Source: Kluyvera genomosp. 3
Lineage (GTDB): Bacteria; Pseudomonadota; Gammaproteobacteria; Enterobacterales; Enterobacteriaceae
Reading direction: 5' to 3'
Assembly: GCA_002211745.1 (NCBI GenBank)
Contig: CP022114.1
Location: 2,574,645-2,638,644, forward strand
Length of the DNA stretch: 64,000 nucleotides
Shown here: one piece after another, positions 1 through 8,874 of the stretch
Numbering within the stretch: position 1 is the first letter of the stretch
Layout: each line of letters starts with the position of its first letter
Position numbers and translations under genes: made by a program
The notes under the pieces: generated by a model
What the model was told of the DNA's origin: nothing
Seen by the model: only the letters and a program-made list of their open reading frames with translations
Database searches by the model: none

Positions 1-111
1 CTGTCCGTCCGGACTCATTGAGACCTGGCCAGAAAGAAAGAGAAACCCGTTCGCCGCAACGGCGTCGGAAAAAGGAAAAGGTTTACTCGTGGGATAACGG
101 ACAAGTGCCAT
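1..111 (-). CDS. RidA/YjgF-family protein, N-terminal fragment (cut by window edge)
   Basis: Reverse-strand gene cut by the left edge; only the first 37 codons are present, with the start codon at 109-111. The visible N-terminus contains KPFPFSDAV followed by FLFLSGQVS, the typical opening of Rid-family (YjgF/YER057c/UK114) proteins, many of which hydrolyse reactive enamines or imines. The Rid subgroup cannot be assigned because the C-terminal active-site part lies outside the window. An AGGAG ribosome-binding site sits six bases upstream of the ATG. It follows pcaC on the same strand after an 88 bp gap and could be the last gene of the pca transcript or have its own promoter. Confidence 0.72.
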   Translation of the reverse strand, partial: MALVRYPTSKPFPFSDAVAANGFLFLSGQVSMSPDGQ

Positions 112-199
112 CGTCAACTCCTGCGGTTAAGGAGCCATAACGATAGCACTGCCCTTTTACACATTCAACAAAATTATAAATTTCAACAAGTGTTGATGT

Positions 200-592
200 T
201 TATTGCGACTGTACCGCATCCATTTCATCAAAGACCTGCTGTGCCAGATGCATCGTGGCATTTGCCGCCGGCAGACCGCAATACAGCGCCGAATGCATGA
301 TCACCTCTTTCAGCTCATCGCGGGTTACGCCGTTGTTGAAGGCCGCGCGCAGATGCATTTTCAGTTCGGCTTCGCGATTGAGCGCAATCAGCATGGCGAT
401 GGTGATCATACTGCGGGTGTGGTGGTCCAGACCTGGACGGGTCCAGGTTTCCCCCCAGGCGTAGCGGGTGATGAAATCCTGAAACTCTTCGTTCAGCGGC
501 GTTAATTTTTGCAGCGTCCGGTCAACGTGGGCATCCCCCAGCACCTTACGGCGCACCGCCATACCCTGCTGATAACGTTGATTATCTTCCAT
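200..592 (-). CDS. pcaC: 4-carboxymuconolactone decarboxylase
   Basis: Decarboxylates gamma-carboxymuconolactone to beta-ketoadipate enol-lactone (EC 4.1.1.44) in the protocatechuate branch of the beta-ketoadipate pathway. The 130-residue product has the usual length of single-domain PcaC and the family features RYAWGETWTRPGLDHHTRS and the helix MHLRAAFNNGV. Two ATGs are adjacent; the one ending at 592 is preferred because GGAGG lies four bases upstream of it but only one base from the ATG at 595. The start overlaps the end of pcaD, so translation is probably coupled. It is the last clear gene of the pcaIJFBDC operon. The reading frame is intact. Confidence 0.93.
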   Translation of the reverse strand: MEDNQRYQQGMAVRRKVLGDAHVDRTLQKLTPLNEEFQDFITRYAWGETWTRPGLDHHTRSMITIAMLIALNREAELKMHLRAAFNNGVTRDELKEVIMHSALYCGLPAANATMHLAQQVFDEMDAVQSQ

Positions 593-1346
593 CATTCCTC
601 CGTAAAAATGCGATCAACGCGGCGGTAAACTCTTCGCTGGCTTCGACGTTCGACAAATGCGATGCCGCCAAATCTACCTGGAAAGAACCGTCAATTTGTT
701 GATGTAAATAATCGGCATCGGCTACGGTGGTCACCGGGTCGAACTCACCGGCAATAATCAGCATCGGCACAGTGATAGCAGCAACTTCGCCTCGTAAATC
801 AGCCGCCGCCAGCGCTTCACAACATTCGGCGTAACCTTCCGCCTCGGAGGTGGCGAGCTGGTGACAAAGCTGTTCAACCACCGCCGGTTGATGTTGACGG
901 AAATGCGGCGTAAACCAACGATCCGCCGACCCTGCCGCCACCACGCCCATACCTTCAGTACGCACAGTGCGCGCCCGCGACAGCCAGTTGGCCTGCTCGC
1001 CAATCTTCGCCGCCGTATTCGCCACCGCAACGGCAGTAAAGCGTTCCGGCGCGAAACGAGCCAGCCAGAGGCCGGTCAGGCCGCCCATTGAAATGCCGCA
1101 GAAAAAGGCATGTGGGATATTCAGGTGATCGAGTAGCGTAATGACGTCTTCACCCAATTGTGACAACGTCACCTTTCCGCGTTTTTGCGTTTGTCCATGA
1201 CCGTGCGTGTCGTAGCGCAACACGCGAAAATGTTCGGTCAATGCGGGCATCTGCGCATCCCACATAGCGTGAGTCGTACCCAGCGAGTTAGAGAGCACCA
1301 ACACCGGTGCCGTTTCTGGTCCTTCAAGGCGATAATGGATGTTCAT
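582..1346 (-). CDS. pcaD: 3-oxoadipate enol-lactonase
   Basis: Alpha/beta-hydrolase that opens beta-ketoadipate enol-lactone to beta-ketoadipate (EC 3.1.1.24). The 254-residue protein shows the oxyanion region SNSLGTTHAMWDAQ, the strand RYDTHGHG and the nucleophile elbow GISMGG with the catalytic Ser. An acid residue (GEFDPVTTVAD) and a late His (ASHLSNVE) complete the triad. The ATG at 1344-1346 has AGGAG upstream and yields MNIHYRLEG; an in-frame start further upstream would run into pcaB. The frame is intact and overlaps pcaB at its 5' end and pcaC at its 3' end, as expected for tightly packed operon genes. Confidence 0.93.
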   Translation of the reverse strand: MNIHYRLEGPETAPVLVLSNSLGTTHAMWDAQMPALTEHFRVLRYDTHGHGQTQKRGKVTLSQLGEDVITLLDHLNIPHAFFCGISMGGLTGLWLARFAPERFTAVAVANTAAKIGEQANWLSRARTVRTEGMGVVAAGSADRWFTPHFRQHQPAVVEQLCHQLATSEAEGYAECCEALAAADLRGEVAAITVPMLIIAGEFDPVTTVADADYLHQQIDGSFQVDLAASHLSNVEASEEFTAALIAFLRRNDGR

Positions 1347-2685
1347 TTCCCTGCTCCTGATAGCGCGCCAGAACCTGGCGCACAAAGTGGTCGGTACTGC
1401 CGAGTGCGGTCGCTGGGTCCAGCAGTTGCGAGAGTTGCGCTGAAGAAAGATGCTGGCTGACCAGCGGATCGTTCTCCAGCAGTGGTTGTAACGGGCAATC
1501 CAGCGCTATCGCCCGATGACAGATTTTTTCTACCTGATGATGGGCGTCGGCTTTGCCAATATAGGCCGCCAGCGCCTGAGTAACGGATTCGGCCATAATC
1601 AGACCGTGGGTGATATCCAGGTCGGCACGCATCTTCGCCGCATTAACCTGCATACCACGCAGCAGATATTCACTGTTTTCCAGTACGCCGCCTGTCAACA
1701 TCACTAACTCTGGCAATGTTTCCCACTCGGCCTGCCAGCCGCCAGCGCACGCTCATGCTGTTGAATTTGTGCACCGTACAGCGTCGCCATCAACCCGGGT
1801 ATACGCTGTACGGCGGCAAGAATCGCCGCGCAGCTTACCGGATTGCGCTTATGCGGCATCGCAGACGACCCGCCACGACCTTCGGCAATCGGTTCGCTTA
1901 CTTCGGCGACTTCGGTTTGCATCAACAACGAAAAATCATTGGCAAATTTACCCAACGTGCCGCTAAGCCCGCAAACCAACTTGCCACTTCAACAATACGA
2001 TCGCGCTGGCTGTGCCAGGGGGTATCGGGCAGCGAAAGGTTGAGCGTGTCGGCCAGCCGCTTCGCGACCTCTGGCCCTTTGTCTTTCAGCGAGGCCAACG
2101 TCCCCGCCGCGCCGCCAAACTGCAGAGTCAGTACGCGCGGGCGCAGTTCATCCAGCCGCAATTGCCAGCGCAACAGCGCGTCAAGCATACCGGCCAGTTT
2201 CAGACCAAAGGTGATAGGGAGCGCGTGCTGCATCCAGGTGCGGCCCGGCATCAGCGTGTGTTGATGGCGGGTAATTTGTTCGGCCAGCACTTGCATAAGG
2301 CGGCGAAGACGGACTTGTATCTCATCGAGCGCCTTGCGCAGCTGTAAAATCAGCCCGGTATCAATGGCGTCCTGGCTGGTTGCTCCCCAGTGAACGTAGC
2401 GCGCGGCTTCGGGATCGTGCGCTTTCACGCGCTGCGTCAGCTGCTTAACCAGCGGTATCGCCAGATTACCGGCGTTGGCCGCCGCGCTCGCCAGTGTGGG
2501 TAAATCCAGCGACTGCGCCTGACAGGCTGCGGCGATCGGCGCAACCGCAGCGTCGGGAATCACCTGACACTGCGCCTGTGCGTTCGCGAGCGCCGCCTCA
2601 AAATCCAGCATCCCTGCACCGTTTGCTCGGCGCTGAAAAATTCCGTCAGCGCCTGGGTACGCAATAGCGGGGTCAACAAACTCAT
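1324..2685 (-). CDS. pcaB: 3-carboxy-cis,cis-muconate cycloisomerase (three apparent frameshifts)
   Basis: Cyclises 3-carboxy-cis,cis-muconate to 4-carboxymuconolactone (EC 5.5.1.2); member of the fumarase/aspartase superfamily. The superfamily signature GGSSAMPHKRNPVS is present, with HWGATSQDAIDTG as the first conserved region. The ORF is broken three times by single missing bases: near 2611 (just before MLDFEAALA), near 1968-1970 (before SGTLGKFAND) and near 1739-1743 (before GWQAEWETLPELV). Restored, it is about 454 residues, normal for PcaB. The start MSLLTPLLR at 2683-2685 has AAGGAG upstream. The breaks look like sequencing deletions because flanking codons remain highly conserved. Confidence 0.88.
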
Positions 2686-2694
2686 TCCAGCTCC

Positions 2695-3895
2695 TTATAC
2701 GCGTTCAATAATCAGCGCGATCCCCTGGCCGACGCCGATACACATCGTGCATAGCGCATACCGCCCGCCGGTACGACGCAGCTGGTAGGCCGCGGTCATC
2801 GCCAGCCGTCCACCGGAAGCGCCCAGCGGATGCCCCAGCGCAATCGCCCCGCCGTTCGGGTTCACGTGCGCGGCATCATCCGGCAGACCTAAATCGCGCA
2901 GCACGGCCAGCGCCTGGGCAGCGAAAGCTTCATTCAACTCGATAACGTCCATCTGCGCCAGCGTCAGCCCTGTTTGAGCCAGGACTTTCCGTACCGCCGG
3001 CGCTGGCCCGAATCCCATAATACGTGGCGCAACACCGGCAGTTGCCACCCCGACGACGCGAGCCAGCGGCTGTAAATCATTCTGCGCCATCGCCTGCTCG
3101 CTGGCTAACAGCAGCGCACATGCGCCATCGTTTACCCCGGACGCGTTACCCGCGGTGACGGTCGCATCGGGACGCACCACGCCTTTCAGCTTCGCCAGCG
3201 CCTCAAGCGAGGTGCTGCGCGGATGTTCATCCTGGGCAAAACACAGCGGTTCGCCTTTGCGCTGCGGGATCCACACCGGGATCAGCTCGTCATTAAACAC
3301 GCCATTGGCCTGCGCCTGTGCGGTACGCTGCTGGCTACGTAGCGCGAAAGCATCCTGGTCGGCACGAGAAATGGTAAAATCGGTCGCCACGTTTTCTGCC
3401 GTCTCCGGCATCGAATCCACGCCGTACAGCGCTTTCATTTGCGCGTTGATAAACCGCCAACCGATGGTGGTATCTTCCATCTTCATGGCGCGGCTGAACG
3501 CGCTTTCCGCTTTGCCCATCACGAACGGTGCGCGCGACATGCTCTCTACGCCCCCGCAATTATCAACTGGGTTTCACCGCTTTTAATCGCCCGCGCCGCC
3601 ACGCCAATGGCGTCCAGGCTGGAGCCGCAAAGACGGTTGATGGTGCTGCCCGGTACTGTTTCCGGCAGCCCGGCCAACAGCAGCGCCATACGCGCGACGT
3701 TACGGTTATCTTCCCCGGCCTGATTCGCGCAGCCATAAATCACATCGTCAATACGCGCCGGTCAAGCCCGCGATGACGCTCCAGCAACGCTTTCAGCGGC
3801 AGAGCGGCCAAATCGTCGGCGCGTACGCCAGCCAGAGTACCACCAAAACGACCAAACGGTGTGCGTACCGCGTCGCAGATAAATGCTTGATTCAT
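2695..3895 (-). CDS. pcaF: 3-oxoadipyl-CoA thiolase (two apparent frameshifts)
   Basis: Cleaves beta-ketoadipyl-CoA with CoA to succinyl-CoA and acetyl-CoA (EC 2.3.1.174). Thiolase landmarks are all visible: nucleophilic Cys in [12 protein letters not shown], His in [16 protein letters not shown] and the C-terminal Cys in [10 protein letters not shown]. Two single-base deletions interrupt it: near 3763 (expected [13 protein letters not shown]) and in the G run at about 3549-3553 (expected [13 protein letters not shown]). Restored length is about 400 residues, as in other PcaF proteins. Three ATGs are in tandem; the last, giving [13 protein letters not shown], is chosen because AAGGA is then properly spaced. 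It lies 9 bp after pcaJ and 9 bp before pcaB. Confidence 0.9.
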
Positions 3896-3904
3896 CATCA
3901 TTCC

Positions 3905-4561
3905 TTAGGCGCTTTCCGCGACCGCGTCGTAAATCAGGGTAACAGGGGTAATACGCTGTAATTCATCGAAAGAGATACCGTTGAAGATTTCGCGCACCAC
4001 CGGGCCATTGGGGGTGATATCAATGACGGCGAGATCGGTATAAATGCGGCTGACGCAACCGACGCCGGTCAGCGGATAGGTGCAGTGTTCCACTAACTTA
4101 CATTCACCGTCACGGGTCAGGTGGTCCATCATCACAAACACCTGACGTGCGCCAACGGCCAGATCCATCGCCCCGCCAACGGCAGGAATCGCGTCCGGCG
4201 CGCCGGTGCTCCAGTTGGCGAGATCGCCGGCGGCAGAAACCTGGTAGGCTCCCAGCACGCAAATATCCAGATGGCCGCCGCGCATCATGGCGAAGGAGTC
4301 GCCATGGTGGAAATAACAGCCGCCCTGCAGCAGAGTCACGTACTCTTTGCCGGCGTTAATCAGTTCGGGATCTTCTTCACCGGGCGCCGGTTTTGGCCCC
4401 ATGCCCAGCAGGCCGTTTTCGCTGTGTAAAAAGACTTCTTTATCAGACGGCAGATAGTTGGCAATGCGGGTCGGCAGGCCAATGCCCAGGTTCACGTAGG
4501 CGCCTTCCGGAATGTCCTGCGCCACGCGTTTTGCCATATCGTCACGAGAGATTTTTTGCAT
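3905..4561 (-). CDS. pcaJ: 3-oxoadipate CoA-transferase subunit B
   Basis: Beta subunit of the heteromeric family I CoA-transferase that moves CoA from succinyl-CoA to beta-ketoadipate (EC 2.8.3.6). The 218-residue product carries NLGIGLPTRIANY near the N-terminus and the SENG motif (HSENGLLGMGP), whose Glu forms the covalent CoA thioester in this family. The start MQKISRDDMA is chosen because it aligns with the family N-terminus and follows AAGGAG; the longer in-frame extension overlaps pcaI. It begins 10 bp downstream of pcaI, so the two subunits are co-expressed. The frame is intact. Confidence 0.94.
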   Translation of the reverse strand: MQKISRDDMAKRVAQDIPEGAYVNLGIGLPTRIANYLPSDKEVFLHSENGLLGMGPKPAPGEEDPELINAGKEYVTLLQGGCYFHHGDSFAMMRGGHLDICVLGAYQVSAAGDLANWSTGAPDAIPAVGGAMDLAVGARQVFVMMDHLTRDGECKLVEHCTYPLTGVGCVSRIYTDLAVIDITPNGPVVREIFNGISFDELQRITPVTLIYDAVAESA

Positions 4562-4571
4562 TGTCGGCTCC

Positions 4572-5261
4572 TTAAGCTCGCTGCGCCTGAGCGGTGAAAG
4601 ATTCCTGCGCGAACACGCGTTGCACAAAAATGCCCGGCGTGACGACGTTTTCCGGGTCGAGATCGCCCAGCGCCACCATGCTGGTGACTTCCACAATGGT
4701 GGTTTTCGCCGCCGTGGCCATAATAGGCCCAAAGTTACGTGCCGCTTTGCGATAAATCAGGTTGCCCCAACGGTCAGCCTGGTGAGCTTTAATCAGCGCA
4801 AAGTCGGCGCTAATCGGATACTCCAGCACATAGTGGCGGCCATCGATTTCACGGGTTTCTTTGCCTTCCGCTAACGGCGTGCCGTAGCCCGTCGGGGTGA
4901 AAATAGCGCCAAGGCCTGCGCCAGCGGCCTGAATGCGGGCGGCCAGGTTCCCTTGTGGAACCAGTTCCAGCTCCACTTTGCCGCGGCGATACAGGTCGTC
5001 GAAAATCTGTGAGTCGACCTGGCGTGGGAATGAGCAGATCATTTTACGTACCCGCCCGGCCTTCAACAGCGCCGCGAGGCCGATTTCACCGTTTCCGGCG
5101 TTGTTATTGATAATGGTCAGGTCGCGTGCGCCCTGTTCAATCAACGCATCGATCAGCAGCGTTGGCTGCCCGGCCGGCCCAAAGCCGCCGATCATAATGG
5201 TCGCCCCATCGTGAATACCCGCGACGGCATCCGCCAGCGTCGGCACACTTTTATCAATCAT
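4572..5261 (-). CDS. pcaI: 3-oxoadipate CoA-transferase subunit A
   Basis: Alpha subunit of beta-ketoadipate:succinyl-CoA transferase, partner of pcaJ. The 229-residue protein has the CoA-binding glycine loop IMIGGFGPAGQP early on and conserved NNNAGNGEIGLAALL, FPRQVDSQ and TPTGYGTPLAEGKE blocks. The N-terminal start MIDKSVPTLADAV is preceded by GAGGAGCAACCTG. It is the first gene of the reverse-strand pca operon and is separated from divergent pcaR by 167 bp holding the likely operator, so this promoter probably drives the whole pcaIJFBDC set. The frame is intact. Confidence 0.94.
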   Translation of the reverse strand: MIDKSVPTLADAVAGIHDGATIMIGGFGPAGQPTLLIDALIEQGARDLTIINNNAGNGEIGLAALLKAGRVRKMICSFPRQVDSQIFDDLYRRGKVELELVPQGNLAARIQAAGAGLGAIFTPTGYGTPLAEGKETREIDGRHYVLEYPISADFALIKAHQADRWGNLIYRKAARNFGPIMATAAKTTIVEVTSMVALGDLDPENVVTPGIFVQRVFAQESFTAQAQRA

Positions 5262-5428
5262 CAGGTTGCTCCTCGTTGTGCGGTTATCGCACTAATATTC
5301 GTTGTTCGCACAAAATGTGACCCGCTTAACGATGCCGGTCAAGGGCGATAATCGAAATATGGTGCGATAATCGAACATCGTGTATGTTTAGGCTGAGAAT
5401 GTGATCGGCGGCATAATCGGAGAGAAAA
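5262..5428. promoter_or_regulatory. pcaI/pcaR divergent control region with repeated GCGATAATCGAA
   Basis: The 167 bp between pcaI and pcaR contains an exact 12-bp direct repeat, GCGATAATCGAA, at 5345-5356 and 5364-5375 (19 bp apart). A partial copy, TTATCGCAC, lies at about 5284-5292. The complement TTCGATTATCGC resembles operators known for the IclR-type regulators of the beta-ketoadipate and p-hydroxybenzoate pathways. I infer that PcaR binds here to control both directions. No clear -35/-10 assignment was made. Confidence 0.6.
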
Positions 5429-6233
5429 ATGGAGAAGCATCCAGACGATATTTTGACGGGCGATAGCGACCCGTTTAAAGGTGACCCTAACTTTATGGCC
5501 TCGCTGGCGCGTGGGCTGGAGGTGATTCAGGCCTTCACACCGCAGCGGCGGCTGCTGTCGATTTCGCAAATCAGCCAGAAGACGGGAATCCCCGCGCGGC
5601 CGTCCGTCGCTGCCTGTATACCCTGGGTAAATTGGGGTTTGTCTACGCCGAGGATGGCAAAAATTTTCAACTGCGCCCGCGCATTTTATCGCTGGGGCAC
5701 GCATGGCTGGCCTCTACGCCCCTGGCACGTTCCGCGCAGCCGGTGCTGAAACATTTAAGCGATATGCTTAATGAGTCTTGCTCAATCGCCACCCTCGACG
5801 GCGACGATATTCTCTACATCGCCCGAGCGTCCAGCTCGCGCATTATGACCATAGACCTGGATATCGGCAGTCGTTTGCCGGCGTGGTCAACCTCAATGGG
5901 GCGCGTGCTGTTGAGCTACCAGCCAGAAGAAAAACTCAACGATATGTTGGCCCGCATCACCATGATCCGCTATACCCCGCAGACCATTTCGTCTGTCAGT
6001 AAGCTACGCAGCGAGCTGAAGGCGGTGCGTCAACAGGGGTATGCGTTAAACGATCAGGAGCTGGAGATGGGCTGCGTTCACTTGCGGTGCCGCTGTTTAA
6101 TTCGCAGGGCCAGGTGGAGGCGGCGCTGAACGTCGGCGTCCATGCCGGACAAGTATCCGCGGCTGAATTGCTGGATCGCGTGTTGCCCGAACTGCAAAAA
6201 GCCGCATCAGAGTTGACGCTTTTGCTGCGTTAG
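5429..6233 (+). CDS. pcaR: IclR-family pca regulon regulator (two apparent frameshifts)
   Basis: IclR-type transcription factor, expected to activate pca genes in response to beta-ketoadipate. An N-terminal winged helix (SLARGLEVIQAF, then LLSISQISQKTGIP) is followed by the effector-binding domain (SARP-like SRLPAWSTSMGRVLLS). Two single C deletions break the frame: in the CCCC run at about 5588 (expected TGIPRAAVRRCLYTLGKLGF) and near 6070 (expected EMGLRSLAVPLFN). Restored length is about 268 residues. The start at 5429 has GGAGAGAA upstream. It is divergent from pcaI and its TAG stop overlaps the smrA stop codon. Confidence 0.88.
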
Positions 6234-6792
6234 CGGCTACGTTTAGCGTGGCGCTCCCAGTTTTCCTGTTTCGCCGCCGCCGATTTACGCAGCGCCACAT
6301 AACATGCGCCGCTACCGCCATGATGCGGTAGCGCGCTACAGAAAGCCTGAACGTCGTCGAATTCAGTTAACCAGCGAGCAAGATAGCTGCGAATAATGTT
6401 TGCGTGCGAGCCCTCTTCCTTACCTTTACCGTGAATAATCAGGATATTGCGTAAATTGTCTTGTTCAGCCTGTAGGAGAAAGGCAAACAGGCTCTGACGG
6501 CACTGTTCAACGGTCTGCTTACGTAAATCCAGGCTGGCCTGCTGGCTGTATTTGCCCTGCCGCAGTTTATCCAGAACGCCTGTCTGTAGCCCTTCTCGCT
6601 TAAACTCCAGCGGGTGGCGAGCGGGACAATGTCGAGAAAACCGGTGGTGAGAAAATTATCGAGCTGCAGTGTATCCACCTGCTGGCGGGTTCGGGCGTTG
6701 CGCACTGGCTGCCAATGAACGTCGCTGTGGCGCTTCAGCGGCTGGACATCCTCCATGGCGTCAAGAAACAGCGATTTGTCGTCAAGATTCAT
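6230..6792 (-). CDS. smrA: Smr-domain DNA endonuclease SmrA (one apparent frameshift)
   Basis: Small MutS-related (Smr) domain protein, YdaL in E. coli, reported to have DNA nicking activity. The N-terminal part (MNLDDKSLFLDAMEDVQPLK) and the Smr core (LIIHGKG, later ALPHHGGSGACYVALRK) match the family. One base is missing near 6617, where the expected reading is PLATHPLEFKREGLQ; restored length is 187 residues, as in E. coli. The TAA stop (6230-6232) shares bases with the pcaR stop, so the two convergent genes end on top of each other. In E. coli smrA also neighbours mcaS and the ogt-fnr region. Confidence 0.88.
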
Positions 6793-6983
6793 GAGAATTC
6801 CCCCTTATTACCACAGGCGGATACTATAGCCGCGCGGCCTTGCAGGCTCAATGCTTTTCCCTTTGCGTCAAAACGATTGGCATGCAAAATATACAGCACG
6901 ATAATTAATATTCTTCACTTATGATTTAACCCAAACTTAAATGATATAAATCATCAATTAATTATCTATACCTATTCAGAATA

Positions 6984-7044
6984 CGTGAAAAAAATCACCA
7001 AGAATTATCTGGAAAATAAGCACAGACCCGTTATAAATAGTATT
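6984..7044 (+). promoter_or_regulatory. Promoter region of the McaS-like sRNA with a CRP-like site
   Basis: TATAAAT at 7032-7038 is placed as a -10 box for a start near 7045. CGTGA-N6-TCACC at 6984-6999 matches the CRP consensus with correct spacing but is centred about 53 bp upstream, which is not a standard CRP position. McaS is CRP-dependent in E. coli, so the site is plausible but unproven. Confidence 0.45.
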
Positions 7045-7135
7045 ACCCGCTGTGCGGAGCAAAATGTGGGAATCGGTACGGATACACCTGTGTGGTTGCT
7101 GCGGGTCTGGCGATGTCGACAGACCCCGATTTTTA
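7045..7135 (+). ncRNA. mcaS: McaS (IsrA) small regulatory RNA homologue
   Basis: In E. coli McaS is a roughly 95-nt Hfq-binding sRNA encoded next to smrA (ydaL) that represses csgD and activates flhD and pgaA mRNAs. Here, in the same place between smrA and ogt, the 3' end GTCTGGC-GATGTCGACAGAC reproduces the McaS terminator hairpin almost base for base, followed by ATTTTTATTACG. The 5' part aligns less closely (GCGGAG, then CGGATRCAC and TGTGTG blocks). A -10-like TATAAAT precedes it. Identification rests on remembered sequence and on synteny; the exact 5' end is inferred. Confidence 0.8.
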
Positions 7136-7391
7136 TTACGCGTTATTCACCTTAACTTTCATTGAGTTATATTCAATTAGGTCACTTTCCCCCAGCGTTT
7201 ATCGGGTTATATTTTAACCAACTCTTCATCCAGGTATTATTATTCGATATAACTGCGCTTTATTGTTGATGATAAATAAGCCATATCCTTTGTGATGTTA
7301 TACATCTGAGGTATAGAGCCAGCGGCCATTCACATGCTATGGTGTCAAGCAGGAATAATTTGCGTAAACATATCATATATAGAGAGTGCGC

Positions 7392-7907
7392 ATGCTGACG
7401 TTGCTTGAAGATAAAATTGCCACACCGCTCGGGCCGCTGTGGATTCTGTGTGATGAGAACTTTCATTTGCGCGCCGTGGAATGGGAAGAACACAGTGACC
7501 GTATGGTGCAACTGCTGGATATTCACTACCGGACTGAAGGCTATACCCGCGTCACATCACGCAACCCCGGCGGGCTGAGTCAGCAGTTGGCGAACTATTT
7601 TGATGGCGATCTGGCTGTGATCGAATCCCTGCCTACCGCCACCGCCGGAACCCCCTTTCAGCGCGAAGTCTGGCAAACCCTGCGCACCATCCCCTGTGGT
7701 CAGGTGATGCACTACGGGCAGCTAGCCGAACAGCTTGGCCGTCCGGGAGCCGCTCGGGCCGTAGGCGCCGCCAATGGATCTAACCCGGTGAGTATCGTCG
7801 TGCCCTGCCATCGGGTGATCGGACGCAACGGCACCATGACCGGTTATGCTGGCGGCGTACAGCGTAAAGAGTGGCTTCTGCGACACGAAGGCTATCTGCT
7901 GCTTTGA
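7392..7907 (+). CDS. ogt: Methylated-DNA--protein-cysteine methyltransferase
   Basis: Ogt repairs O6-methylguanine and O4-methylthymine by transferring the alkyl group to its own cysteine in a suicide reaction. The 171-residue protein starts [17 protein letters not shown] and carries the acceptor motif VVPCHRVIG, preceded by the helix-turn-helix [17 protein letters not shown]. The ATG at 7392 is chosen over a GTG two codons upstream because it aligns with the E. coli N-terminus. In E. coli ogt is also just upstream of fnr in the same direction. The frame is intact. Confidence 0.95.
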   Translation: MLTLLEDKIATPLGPLWILCDENFHLRAVEWEEHSDRMVQLLDIHYRTEGYTRVTSRNPGGLSQQLANYFDGDLAVIESLPTATAGTPFQREVWQTLRTIPCGQVMHYGQLAEQLGRPGAARAVGAANGSNPVSIVVPCHRVIGRNGTMTGYAGGVQRKEWLLRHEGYLLL

Positions 7908-8062
7908 TTTTCTGTGCCCTTTATGAGCTTAACAGGCGCTTTAGCGATAAATGCGCCTGAAAATTTATATTCTATATCAATGAGATATATCTCATTCCCT
8001 GCTATCCCATTTTAATCTTGGGTGAATACGCGCGCCGAGACTTACCTGCTCACCAAAAAGAT

Positions 8063-8083
8063 GTTAAAATTGACCAATATCAA
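8063..8083 (+). promoter_or_regulatory. fnr promoter with FNR autoregulatory box
   Basis: TTGACCAATATCAA at 8070-8083 matches the FNR half-site pair TTGAT-N4-ATCAA. It overlaps the end of a -10-like TTAAAAT (8064-8070). The box lies about 20 bp before the fnr start codon, the arrangement known for negative autoregulation of E. coli fnr. Confidence 0.8.
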
Positions 8084-8102
8084 TTAAGGCTTGAGCAAAC
8101 CT

Positions 8103-8853
8103 ATGATCCCGGAAAAGAGAATTATACGACGCATTCAGTCTGGCGGTTGCGCGATCCATTGCCAGGATTGCAGCATCAGCCAGCTTTGCATCCCGTTCAC
8201 TCTTAATGAGCATGAGCTTGATCAGCTGGATAATATTATCGAGCGCAAAAAGCCTATTCAGAAAGGGCAAACGTTATTCAAAGCCGGCGATGAACTGAAG
8301 TCTCTGTATGCCATCCGTTCCGGTACCATCAAGAGCTACACCATTACCGAGCAAGGCGATGAGCAGATCACCGGTTTCCATCTGGCAGGCGATTTAGTTG
8401 GCTTCGACGCCATTGGCACCGGCCATCACCCGAGCTTCGCTCAGGCGCTGGAAACTTCCATGGTGTGCGAAATCCCGTTTGAGACCCTGGATGACCTCTC
8501 AGGCAAAATGCCGAACCTGCGTCAGCAGATGATGCGTCTGATGAGCGGAGAGATCAAAGGCGATCAGGACATGATCCTGCTGCTGTCGAAGAAAAACGCG
8601 GAAGAGCGCCTGGCGGCCTTTATCTATAACCTGTCGCGTCGTTTCGCTCAGCGTGGTTTCTCGCCGCGTGAATTCCGTCTCACCATGACCCGTGGCGATA
8701 TCGGTAACTACCTGGTCTGACGGTAGAAACCATCAGCCGACTGCTGGTCGTTTCCAGAAAAGCGGCATGCTGGCGGTGAAAGGTAAATACATCACCATTG
8801 AAAACAGCGATGCGCTGGCTATTCTCGCGGGTCATACTCGTAACGTCGCCTGA
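8103..8853 (+). CDS. fnr: Anaerobic transcription regulator FNR (two apparent frameshifts)
   Basis: CRP/FNR-family regulator that senses oxygen through a [4Fe-4S] cluster and controls anaerobic metabolism. The cluster ligands are visible in [16 protein letters not shown] plus the internal Cys in SMVCEIPFE. The C-terminal helix-turn-helix ETISRLLGRFQ is recovered only after restoring two G residues: CTGGTCTG at about 8715 should read CTGGGTCTG, and CTGCTGGTCG at about 8750 should read CTGCTGGGTCG. The joined protein is 250 residues, the E. coli length. Loss of the DNA-binding helix would be highly disruptive, so errors in the sequence are likelier than mutation. Confidence 0.93.
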
Positions 8854-8874
8854 CCGCTGTTTCATGACACCAAT

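Larger units (their letters stand above)
6793..7391. other. smrA-ogt intergenic region
   Basis: AT-rich 599 bp spacer. It holds the smrA promoter side, the McaS-like sRNA at 7045-7135, and a leader of about 250 bp before ogt in which I see no further gene. No protein-coding ORF with a plausible ribosome-binding site was found. Confidence 0.6.

Noticed and set aside
1485-1492. GTTGTAAC, resembling part of a Ter site
   Set aside because: It is inside pcaB and lacks the AGTAT and TAAA flanks needed for Tus binding.
8715-8755. Loss-of-function truncation of FNR
   Set aside because: Two one-base losses within 40 bp, both in GGG, with perfect downstream conservation, fit read errors seen throughout the window.
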